Assembly (NCBI RefSeq): GCF_000621585.1
Contig: NZ_KK211309.1
Span: 62,001-126,000 of the forward strand
Reading direction: 5' to 3'
From: [Eubacterium] cellulosolvens LD2006
GTDB lineage: Bacteria; Bacillota; Clostridia; Lachnospirales; Lachnospiraceae
Length of the DNA: 64,000 nucleotides
Under the pieces are notes generated by a model. The model ran no database searches. It worked only from the letters and a program-made list of their open reading frames with translations, and was not told the origin of the DNA. Both the position numbers and the translations under genes were made by a program. Position 1 is the stretch's first letter; each line of letters starts with the position of its first letter. Positions 49,518 through 56,721 of the stretch are shown here, one piece after another.

Positions 49518-50459
49518 TCAGTCCTCCGTGGTCGTTGTCTCCAGATTTACTGTATCGCGGACGATAAACTGGGGGGTGCGGTTGATCGCGAGAATCAGTT
49601 CACCGATGTATTCTCCGATGATACCAAGCACGAGAAGTGTGAAACCGAAGAATACAAGAATGACGCAGATCAGCGACGGCCAGCCGATCGGGGCGGACGG
49701 ATCGATGAGTTTGCTGACGATGGTGACGACCGTCGCGATAAAGCCGATGATGGCCGTCACGATTCCGACAAAGGATGCGAGACGGAGCGGAACTACGGAG
49801 AAATTCCAGTAGGCCATCCAGAGCTTGAGCATCTTCCGGAAGGTGTAGCCGGAGGCGCCGTACTCTCTCTTGTGATGTTCGATTTCCACGTTTGCGATAT
49901 TGTGCGTCGTCCGAAAAAAGATGCCGTCGACGTAAGGGTTGTTATTGGTGTATTTGATGACCTCTTCTTTAACCTTTGCGGTAATCAGCCAGAAATTGCT
50001 GGACCGGATTTCCTTCGGCCTTCCGAGAAGAATGCGGGAGGAAACTTTGTTGAACCAGCTGGTCAGATTCTTTTTCTTCGAGTTGGTGCTGCTCCGGTAG
50101 ACTCCGTAGACAAGGTCGTAGCCCTCTTCGATTTTTCTGACGAGAACAGGAATCTGCGACGGGTGGGTCTGCAGATCATCGTCCATGCCGAGGATGTAAT
50201 CGCCGGAAGCGTAGTTCATGGCGCACATCAGAGCGGCGTGCTGGCCGAAGTTCCGCATGAGGTTGATTCCTCTGACGTTCGGATAATCTTTTCCGAGTTT
50301 TTGAATTTCCGCAAAGGTTCCGTCTTTGGAGCAGTCATTGACGAGGATAAACTCGCAGTCGTATCCCTGAAGATAGGAAATCTCCTGCATGGTCATCTCC
50401 ACAACTTCGCGGATGGAGCGTTCGGAATTGTAACAGGGTATTACGATTGAAATCAGCAT
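49518..50459 (-). CDS. Polyprenyl-phosphate glycosyltransferase, ArnC/GtrB/DPM1-like
   Basis: A GT2 enzyme of 313 residues with two C-terminal membrane helices. MLISIVIPCYNSERSIREVV opens the fold, EFILVNDCSKDGTFAEI and ILGMDDDLQTHPSQIP give the donor and metal motifs as in ArnC and GtrB, and ASFVGIVTAIIGFIATVV and LICVILVFFGFTLLVLGIIG are the helices. It should load a sugar on polyprenyl phosphate at the inner membrane face. I use the ATG at 50459, at the fold boundary, with CAGGAGAC upstream; the open frame continues to 50585 through Arg/His-rich sequence that is not part of the family. It lies between the ATP-grasp and PLP-enzyme genes. Confidence 0.9.
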   Translation of the reverse strand: MLISIVIPCYNSERSIREVVEMTMQEISYLQGYDCEFILVNDCSKDGTFAEIQKLGKDYPNVRGINLMRNFGQHAALMCAMNYASGDYILGMDDDLQTHPSQIPVLVRKIEEGYDLVYGVYRSSTNSKKKNLTSWFNKVSSRILLGRPKEIRSSNFWLITAKVKEEVIKYTNNNPYVDGIFFRTTHNIANVEIEHHKREYGASGYTFRKMLKLWMAYWNFSVVPLRLASFVGIVTAIIGFIATVVTIVSKLIDPSAPIGWPSLICVILVFFGFTLLVLGIIGEYIGELILAINRTPQFIVRDTVNLETTTTED

Positions 50460-50502
50460 GATGTAAAAGTCTCCTGAGTGATCTGATGGTTGATGGTGGA
50501 AA

Positions 50503-51651
50503 TCACGGGAAGAAGTCTTCCTGTGGAAAAAATGTCTGCGTCTGAATGTATGCTTCCGCGGGGCTTTCCTTTGTTTTTCCCGCAAGGTGATCGAAAAACA
50601 GGGGAAGTCCTCCTGTGTGAAGGAAGAGGATGTTTTCCCCCCGGATGTTGTGATCGGCGAGATACCGGATCATGCCGGCAAAGGCCTTTCCGGTGTAGGT
50701 CGGATCCATGGGGATAGAATTGAGTTTCAGCATCTGTTCGATGGTCTGTTCAATCTCCTCGTTGTATAGTCCGTATCCGCCGCAGTTGTATCCGGTCTCC
50801 AGATGGATGCGCCCGGATTCGCAGATGGGCAGATCGCTGACGGGATCCTGCCTGTGCTCCTTTCGTTCCCGGCGTTCCTCCTGATTGAGGGGATGAGGGA
50901 GCGGAAGTCCGCTTGCGGACACGGTACCTTTCTCTTCGTTCGCCTGGAAAAAACCGCGGATGCGAAGGCCGTCGGTAACGGTATCCTCGAGAATCCGCAG
51001 AGCGCGCTGTTCTGTTCTGGAAGAAATGGAAATACCCGTGAGAGGGCGGAAATCGCCGGCTTCGATCATACCGGCAAGAAATCCTCCCTGTGTACTTCCT
51101 GTTCCGTAGGGGACGACGAACCGGTCGAAACGGATCTTATGGACGCTCTCCCAGTCGGCGATGAGCCGGTAGGCGTCCGCGTAAGCCTGTGCGGCAGTGC
51201 CCTCGTTTCCGGATCCGGTTCTGTCTCCGTAGATATAGTAGGGCGTCATCCCCTCGGCGCGGAGAATGGAGAATGCGCGGTCGACGGTTTCTGCGATCGC
51301 GTTTTTCGGACAGGGGAGGACGCGAACCGGAAACTGTTCAAGAATTTTTGCGTTGAACGGTGTGGTTCCGTCGGCGTGCTCCTCGGTGGCGATCATCAGG
51401 CAGGGAACCGATTCGTCGCTGCACATGTTGGCAAGGACACGGCACAGGTTGGATCGCCTGTCCCCGTACATGATCAGGGCGTCGCAGCCCTTTTTCTTCA
51501 TATCCTGCATAAAGGCGGCCGCAATGCGCACTTTATTTCCTCCGAAGGAATAGGGCAACAGGTCGTCTCTTCTAATATATATGTGATTGTCGCCGGCTTC
51601 CGGCCAGCGGATCTTCTGGATCGGTGTATCCAGCGGCAGATCGTAAAACAT
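50503..51651 (-). CDS. PLP-dependent enzyme, ACC deaminase/D-cysteine desulfhydrase family
   Basis: A 382-residue fold-type II PLP enzyme. RRDDLLPYSFGGNKVR holds the PLP lysine, ALIMYGDRRSNLCRVLA the substrate loop, VVPYGTGSTQGGFLAGM the phosphate-binding glycines, and ILFLHTGGLPLFFD the family's closing motif. About 45 extra polar residues lie between about 245 and 290 (GTVSASGLPLPHPLNQEERR), not present in the usual 330-residue members. Reported activities of the family include deamination of aminocyclopropane carboxylate and desulfhydration of D-cysteine; the substrate here is unknown. Its linkage to an ATP-grasp ligase suggests it could make an unusual amino acid or acid for that ligase. 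Confidence 0.82.
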   Translation of the reverse strand: MFYDLPLDTPIQKIRWPEAGDNHIYIRRDDLLPYSFGGNKVRIAAAFMQDMKKKGCDALIMYGDRRSNLCRVLANMCSDESVPCLMIATEEHADGTTPFNAKILEQFPVRVLPCPKNAIAETVDRAFSILRAEGMTPYYIYGDRTGSGNEGTAAQAYADAYRLIADWESVHKIRFDRFVVPYGTGSTQGGFLAGMIEAGDFRPLTGISISSRTEQRALRILEDTVTDGLRIRGFFQANEEKGTVSASGLPLPHPLNQEERRERKEHRQDPVSDLPICESGRIHLETGYNCGGYGLYNEEIEQTIEQMLKLNSIPMDPTYTGKAFAGMIRYLADHNIRGENILFLHTGGLPLFFDHLAGKTKESPAEAYIQTQTFFPQEDFFP

Positions 51652-51698
51652 GACAATCCCTCCCGGATGGATTTTTCATACATTATTTCAACCTTTTT

Positions 51699-51727
51699 AT
51701 TTTATGCAAAATCCGATACAGCGTCAA
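51699..51727 (-). promoter_or_regulatory. Promoter of the three-gene minus-strand operon
   Basis: On the minus strand, TTGACG and TAAAAT are separated by 17 bases, 48 bases before the start of the PLP-enzyme gene, which has a GGGAGGGA ribosome site. Confidence 0.75.
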
Positions 51728-51802
51728 TAATATGTCTGAATCGTTCGAAATGATGAAAGTAACAAAAATGGTCACAAAATGGTAATATTTGCGGATATTT
51801 GT

Positions 51803-51831
51803 TTGACATGGACACTATCCTGAATTATTAT
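51803..51831 (+). promoter_or_regulatory. Promoter of the GH25 lysozyme gene
   Basis: TTGACA and TATTAT with 17-base spacing, near consensus, 58 bases before the ATG at 51889. Confidence 0.85.
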
Positions 51832-51888
51832 TAGGCTGATACATAATATTTCTGTAACATATACATCAAAAAAGAGTAGGGGATACAG

Positions 51889-53634
51889 ATGAAAAAAAGA
51901 ATGCAGCAAATCATCGCTCTTGTCCTGACCGCCGGAATGGCGTTCTCTTCCATGCCGGTTGAAGCAGAGACTTCACAAGGTCGGGCAGACACAGTGATTT
52001 CTGAGGAAAAAGATGAATCAGAAATAAACGGTGCAACAAAAGCCGACGCAACTGCAGTATCAGAAAACGGAATCACATCTGCGGAGGATGTCGGCAGGAG
52101 GATCCAGAAACTTCTCGATGAAGCGAGATCCTTTGGTACGTGCACGGACGGGGAACTGAACCGGGCCCAAAAAGAAATTGAAGAGATCCGTGAAGCTTAC
52201 GGCAGTCTCGAGAGTAAAGAACAGGAGATTTTAAGCGATAGTATCGGGTATCTGGAAGACGCGGAAGCGGCCATCGAGCGGATGCTGGACATCAGCGATC
52301 AGTACAGACGGACCGGTACTGTGAAGCTTGAACAGACCGATCATCCAAGCAGCTTCCGATTTATCAACGGAAAGAAAATCAATGCGGCGCTGAAAGAAGC
52401 CATTCAGGAGACGGCTGCGGTAGCTGCCGAAGAATCCGGAGAGCCGGAGCAGGTGGTCGAGGCTCTGGCAGAAGGAACGCTGGAGGCTTCAGACACGGAA
52501 TATGCGGATACGACGATCGTCACAGATCCGGGTGAGCAGACCGGATTTATGGATGCGGGAGATGGCCCGGTTACCGCGACTGCTGCAGATTCCGAGGAGC
52601 TGGTGGGAACCGCGGGAACCTGCATGGGAATAGATATCAGCGCATGGAATGGAACGCCTGATTTCGACGAGCTCAAGGCTGCCGGGGTGAAGTTTGTAAT
52701 TATCCGGCTGGGATATGGAAATAATGAGCCCAGTCAGGATGACAAGCAGTTCGAGCGGAGTGTCAAGGAGTGTGAGAGAGTGGGAATCCCGTGGGGAGCG
52801 TATATCTACTCCTACGCGATGGATCTCGGTGAGCTGGACAGCGAAGTCGCTCACGCGCAACGACTGCTGGCTGGTAAAAATCCGCAGCTGCCGGTCTATA
52901 TTGATCTTGAGGATCCGTCGCAGGAGAGAGCCCATATCGACGTGGATAAATTCGCGACCAGATTCTGCGTGAAGATGGCAGCGTCCGGCTACAAGACCGG
53001 GTTGTATGCGTCGCTGACATGGTTTGAAGCGTATTTCACACATTATGCGACCATGTCCGGCTTCTCCAACTGGATCGCCCAGTGGTGGAATTCCTGTACC
53101 TACGGCGGCAACTATGATATGTGGCAGTACAGCGCATCAGGAAAAGTCAATGGAATAAAGGGAAATGTGGACATGGACTATTATTACGGAACGATCGGGG
53201 AGCAGGCAGCGGCCAGCGGAAAACCGATGTTTCGTATGTACTGTTCTCTGAACAAAGAACATTTCTACACGAGCAGCATCGCGGAGTGGGAGGCGCTGGT
53301 CGGTTATGGCTGGAAGGCGGAGGGCATCGGCTGGTTCGCACCGAAGAAGTCAGAGACGCCGGTTTACCGGTTGTACAATCCCAGTCTGAAAGACCATCAT
53401 TACACAAAAGATCAAAACGAGCTGGATACGCTCACGAAACAATACGGCTGGATAGATGAAGGCATTGGCTGGTATTCCGATGACAAGGAGACAGTACCCG
53501 TCTACCGCGAATTTCACCCGAAACTCATCTCCGGTTCACACAACTACACGACGGCAAAGAAAGAACACGATTATCTGACCACTGTTGGCTGGGTGGACGA
53601 GAGAATTGCCTGGTACGCGTTGAAGGCAGGGTAA
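51889..53634 (+). CDS. Secreted GH25 lysozyme with DUF5648 repeats
   Basis: A 581-residue exported muramidase. A signal peptide ends near SMPVEAE (about residue 27). Residues 60-160 are largely helical and charged. An Ala/Glu/Thr-rich linker follows to 240. The GH25 domain runs from about 245 to 440, with MGIDISAWNGTPDFDELKAA at its start, FVIIRLGYGN, the catalytic acid motif YIDLED at 337-342 and MWQYSASGKVNGIKGNVDMD at its end. Three DUF5648 repeats close the protein (FRMYCSLNKEHFYTSSIAE, YRLYNPSLKDHHYTKDQNE, YREFHPKLISGSHNYTTAKK). It would cut the N-acetylmuramic acid to N-acetylglucosamine bond in the wall. Confidence 0.93.
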   Translation: MKKRMQQIIALVLTAGMAFSSMPVEAETSQGRADTVISEEKDESEINGATKADATAVSENGITSAEDVGRRIQKLLDEARSFGTCTDGELNRAQKEIEEIREAYGSLESKEQEILSDSIGYLEDAEAAIERMLDISDQYRRTGTVKLEQTDHPSSFRFINGKKINAALKEAIQETAAVAAEESGEPEQVVEALAEGTLEASDTEYADTTIVTDPGEQTGFMDAGDGPVTATAADSEELVGTAGTCMGIDISAWNGTPDFDELKAAGVKFVIIRLGYGNNEPSQDDKQFERSVKECERVGIPWGAYIYSYAMDLGELDSEVAHAQRLLAGKNPQLPVYIDLEDPSQERAHIDVDKFATRFCVKMAASGYKTGLYASLTWFEAYFTHYATMSGFSNWIAQWWNSCTYGGNYDMWQYSASGKVNGIKGNVDMDYYYGTIGEQAAASGKPMFRMYCSLNKEHFYTSSIAEWEALVGYGWKAEGIGWFAPKKSETPVYRLYNPSLKDHHYTKDQNELDTLTKQYGWIDEGIGWYSDDKETVPVYREFHPKLISGSHNYTTAKKEHDYLTTVGWVDERIAWYALKAG

Positions 53635-53645
53635 CCTGTACGGGG

Positions 53646-53680
53646 CAGGGGGGAATCGCACATGATGCGATCCTCCCCTG
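53646..53680 (+). terminator. Stem-loop after the lysozyme gene
   Basis: CAGGGGGGAATCGCA and TGCGATCCTCCCCTG pair with two internal mismatches around CATGA. No T-tract follows, so efficiency as an intrinsic terminator is doubtful. Confidence 0.4.
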
Positions 53681-53792
53681 TGATATTACCGGTATAGCGT
53701 GTATAATTGGACGATGGGGCGGAGAAACGGAACGGGATCAGCGCCGCGAACATGCTGATCGAATCCGCGCTGATTGAATCCGTATTTTTTCC

Positions 53793-53821
53793 TTGACAGA
53801 CACCCACAGCTCTGTTATCAT
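53793..53821 (+). promoter_or_regulatory. Promoter of tRNA-Thr
   Basis: TTGACA and TATCAT with 17-base spacing, 28 bases before the mature tRNA start. Confidence 0.8.
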
Positions 53822-53849
53822 ACGTTCGTTGGTAGAAATATCATATTAT

Positions 53850-53922
53850 GCTGATATAGCACAGGCGGTAGTGCGCATCCTTGGTAAGGATGAGGTCACC
53901 AGTTCGAGTCTGGTTATCAGCT
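53850..53922 (+). tRNA. tRNA-Thr (anticodon GGU)
   Basis: A complete 73-base cloverleaf. The acceptor pairs GCTGATA with TATCAGC, the D-arm is GCAC/GTGC, and the anticodon stem CATCC/GGATG encloses loop TTGGTAA, giving anticodon GGT. The T-arm is ACCAG-TTCGAGT-CTGGT. The discriminator is T and no CCA is encoded, so CCA must be added after transcription. It stands alone rather than in a tRNA cluster. Confidence 0.95.
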
Positions 53923-53925
53923 CGG

Positions 53926-53957
53926 TTAGCGGGGAACTTATTTAAGTTCCCCGCTAA
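53926..53957 (+). terminator. Stem-loop after tRNA-Thr
   Basis: TTAGCGGGGAACTT and AAGTTCCCCGCTAA form a perfect 14-bp stem around ATTT. No T-tract follows, so it may be a processing or partial termination signal, and transcription could continue into the next gene 33 bases away. Confidence 0.55.
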
Positions 53958-53990
53958 GTGTATCTGGAATTATTTCTTTGAGGGGACGAT

Positions 53991-56072
53991 ATGAACAGAA
54001 AAGAAACGGCAGGGAGAAGTCTGCCTGTCTTTGCAGTCATCTGTGTGGTTGTCTTGTTGCTGACGGGGTTATACATTCACTGCGCATCGATGCAGACGGT
54101 AAAACTGGATCTGCGATCCGCCCGCGAAAAAAATCTGATCGCGGGAGAAAACGGCGAATATACCATAGCCGATGGAGCCTACGTGACGAAAAAAGGAGGT
54201 CCGGCGACGCTCACTTTTGATAACGTGAACCGTTATGTGGGCACGATGCGCTTCGATTTCGGAGAAATCACCACGCATGAGCTGATCAATGTGCTGACAC
54301 TTACGGTCTTCTATGACACAGGGCATGGCTTTAAGAAGTATCAGAAGGTAGAGGCGTCCATCAACCCGGGAGAGCATCAGCTCGCGCTTCACCCGCTGGC
54401 AAAGGTGCGGGCGCTGAAGATACAGATCGGCGTGCTCGATAAAGAAAACTTTGTGATCAACGGCATTGTTCTGAATCCGGAAACCTCCGGCTGGCAGCCC
54501 TTTTTCTGGCTGTCACTGGCAGCGGGGATTTTTGTCATCTGTTTTTTGGAAATGCGGAAAAGGGGGAGAAACAGACTCTTTTTTCTGATCGCGTCCGGTT
54601 TGATCGTGTTCTTTTTCGGATATGCACATCTCATGTTTCGGAGAGTGGATAATTCCCTTTACCTTCTTGCGGCGGAAGTTCTGATTCTGACGCTGACGGT
54701 TCTGGTCTATGCGGTGGAAATGGATGCGAAGAAGAGGGACAAGCTGATCCTGTGGACGATGATGGCGACGGCCTTTGCTGTTTTTACATACTGGGCGATG
54801 ATTCTTGACTGGGGCAAGGCGCCGGATGAGCATATGCGCATGAAGATCGTGGAATATGTCAGAATTCACGGGAGCATTCCGCGAGGGGATGACCCGGAAA
54901 TCCGGGATTCATACTGGGGCTTCGGCTATTCCTTTTATCCGGTTACGACACAGGTGATCGCCGCGTGGATCTGCAGGTTCGTGGCTCTCTTTAGCGAAGA
55001 GGGATACGTCATGCTGAAAGCGGCCAGAATGGCGAGCGTTTTCTGTGGTACGGGTACCGTTTACTGGGCGTACCGGATTGGAAGAGAAGCGATGCCGGAT
55101 ACGGACGCGGCCTATCTGCTTCCGGTTCTTACATTTACGCTTCCACAGCTTGCGTTCCTCAATTCTTATCTGAATAACGACAGTCTGGCAATTATGTCCA
55201 TCATGATGATTCTGTATTTCTGGATTCATGGACTGGGAAACGGCTTTTCTGTTCGGACATCCATCGGACTTGCTGTCGGAATCGGCCTCTGTGCTCTGTC
55301 GTACTACAACGCATACGGGGCGATCCTTCTCAGTATTCCGGTGTTTTATTACGGACTCATCCGGCACGGAAGAGGGAAAAAGTACATGGTAATGGCGACA
55401 GCTCTGGTCATTCTCATTGCCTGTCTGATCGCGGGCTGGTGGTTTATCCGCAGTGCGATTTTGTACAACGGGGATTTTCTGGGGCGTTCCACACTTCATA
55501 AAACCCAGGATCTGTACGCGTCCTCTGAGGCGTTGGAAAAGGCCGATGAGACGATGGAGAAACTTGGCGTCAACATCTTCGGAATGCTTCTGATCAAGCA
55601 GCTGCATTATGTCCGGGACGTCGGGATGAGCTTCGTGGGACGCTTTGGCTACATGGAGAATACCCTCAGGCTGTCGCAGTACGCATTGATTCAGCTGATT
55701 ATCTTTATCGGCTCTATGGCGGCGTTTCTGCCGGGGGTATGCCGGGCTGTGCGGTATATCCGCAGAAAAGAGAAGAAGAAAACGGATATAGTGATCCGGG
55801 ATCAGATTTTTTTCGGAACCATGCTGTTTCTGCTGATGGTCATTCCTTTTTCGCTGGCGCTGTACTATACCTGGTCGTCGGATTTTCAGAAACAGGGAAG
55901 ATACTACATGCCGGTCTGCGTGCCGCTCTTCTACATCACAGCGAGAGGTATGGACAATCTGTTGAAAAAAAGAAAATGTGAAAAGAACGGAGCCGGCTAT
56001 CTGCTCAGTCTGCTTCTTCTTCTCAATCTGGTGATGGTTTTTCTCTCGGTCGCCTATCAGTTTTATTACTGA
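53991..56072 (+). CDS. Polytopic GT-C-like membrane protein (DUF2142-type)
   Basis: A 693-residue membrane protein. One helix (about 10-30) is followed by an external beta-rich domain to about 165 (TIADGAYVTKKGGPATLTFD, IKIQIGVL-like strands), then about twelve helices. The loop after the fourth or fifth helix has GKAPDEHMRMKIVEYVRIHG, where an acidic pair in the first outer loop is the hallmark of GT-C glycosyltransferases such as ArnT and protein mannosyltransferases. HKTQDLYASSEALEKADETM is a later outer loop. It would use a polyprenyl-phosphate sugar on the outer face. The nearby polyprenyl glycosyltransferase and small flippase pair could supply that donor. Acceptor unknown. Confidence 0.75.
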   Translation: MNRKETAGRSLPVFAVICVVVLLLTGLYIHCASMQTVKLDLRSAREKNLIAGENGEYTIADGAYVTKKGGPATLTFDNVNRYVGTMRFDFGEITTHELINVLTLTVFYDTGHGFKKYQKVEASINPGEHQLALHPLAKVRALKIQIGVLDKENFVINGIVLNPETSGWQPFFWLSLAAGIFVICFLEMRKRGRNRLFFLIASGLIVFFFGYAHLMFRRVDNSLYLLAAEVLILTLTVLVYAVEMDAKKRDKLILWTMMATAFAVFTYWAMILDWGKAPDEHMRMKIVEYVRIHGSIPRGDDPEIRDSYWGFGYSFYPVTTQVIAAWICRFVALFSEEGYVMLKAARMASVFCGTGTVYWAYRIGREAMPDTDAAYLLPVLTFTLPQLAFLNSYLNNDSLAIMSIMMILYFWIHGLGNGFSVRTSIGLAVGIGLCALSYYNAYGAILLSIPVFYYGLIRHGRGKKYMVMATALVILIACLIAGWWFIRSAILYNGDFLGRSTLHKTQDLYASSEALEKADETMEKLGVNIFGMLLIKQLHYVRDVGMSFVGRFGYMENTLRLSQYALIQLIIFIGSMAAFLPGVCRAVRYIRRKEKKKTDIVIRDQIFFGTMLFLLMVIPFSLALYYTWSSDFQKQGRYYMPVCVPLFYITARGMDNLLKKRKCEKNGAGYLLSLLLLLNLVMVFLSVAYQFYY

Positions 56073-56110
56073 TTTTCACGCGAGGGGTACAAAGGATCAC
56101 AGAGACAACA

Positions 56111-56137
56111 AACGGCGGTCTTCGGACCGCCGTTTTT
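56111..56137 (+). terminator. Rho-independent terminator
   Basis: AACGGCGGTC and GACCGCCGTT form a 10-bp stem with a stable TTCG loop and T residues after it. Confidence 0.95.
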
Positions 56138-56139
56138 GG

Positions 56140-56300
56140 CGTTATAGGAAATTCCTCCGGAATTCCCATAACACAACGCTCCGCGGGATGCGCAGCTCGC
56201 AGATGGGAAGATCGCTTCGCGATTCTGCTCGCGCGCCAAAGTCCTGCGGCGCTCACCGGGAGGATGAGGGGCTGGGGGAGTCGAGGTCCGCTTGCGGACT
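56140..56300. repeat. Dispersed palindromic element, variant copy C
   Basis: Begins with GTTATAGGAAATTCC...GGAATTCCCATAAC and continues AACGCTCCGCGGGATGCGCA, matching the start of copy B downstream. The distal part differs: GATCGCTTCGCGATT and GTCCGCTTGCGGAC are other short palindromes. It lies directly after a terminator and is followed at once by copy B, giving a tandem pair. Confidence 0.75.
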
Positions 56301-56307
56301 TTGTTCT

Positions 56308-56430
56308 GGTATAGGAAATTGCTCCGCAATCCCTATACCAGAACGCTCCGCAGGATGCGCACTCGCGCGATATGTAGATGCGTTGCATCCGCGCTCGGCG
56401 CGAGAATGTCGCTAGCGACATTCTTTTTTA
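56308..56430. repeat. Dispersed palindromic element, complete copy B
   Basis: The same 123-base unit as 28220-28342 with a single substitution. It contains the left hairpin, a central GATGCGTTGCATC and a terminal 22-base palindrome followed by a T-tract, so its end could also terminate transcription. Confidence 0.92.
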
Positions 56431-56721
56431 TGCATAGGGAATGCGGAGCGATTTTCTGTGACATAAAACAAAATTGTCTGTCACAATTGGAGGAGTGCCA
56501 TAAAGAATTGTTAAGGAACTGACGAATTTAGTGCAAGTTGCAGAGGTTTTGCCAGGCCGGTTGTGATAGAATAGATGTATATTGGGCACTTGTAGATTGC
56601 TTTTCTGTTTATAAACGATGAAAACAACATATTCCCGTGTTGCGTGCGAAGTCGGCAGAAACCATCTCAGGATTTACCCAAGAAAAATATTTAACTTTCT
56701 AGAGGCGAAAGGAGAAAAGAG
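56431..56721. other. Leader region of the hydrogenase operon
   Basis: No gene is seen. TGTGACA at 56457 and TGTCACA at 56479 form a 7-base inverted repeat that could be an operator or weak hairpin; it lies about 80 bases upstream of the likely promoter. The region from the promoter to the start codon is about 140 bases. Confidence 0.5.
56564..56572 (+). promoter_or_regulatory. Candidate extended -10 promoter of the hydrogenase operon
   Basis: TGATAGAAT, an extended -10 with TG one base before TAGAAT. No good -35 box is visible at the normal distance, which may indicate activator control. Confidence 0.5.

Noticed and set aside
49476-50450. A 324-codon plus-strand frame
   Set aside because: Antisense to the ArnC-like gene; its Asp/Val-rich translation matches no fold.
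50803-51753. A 316-codon plus-strand frame
   Set aside because: Antisense to the PLP-enzyme gene and extends into its promoter region; no ribosome site.
53850-53922. Integrated element at the tRNA-Thr
   Set aside because: No integrase, no duplicated tRNA end and no phage-type genes are visible on either side.
56250-56310. Small coding frame in the repeat region (frames near 56188-56522)
   Set aside because: They lie entirely in palindromic repeat DNA, occur in several frames at once and have no ribosome site.
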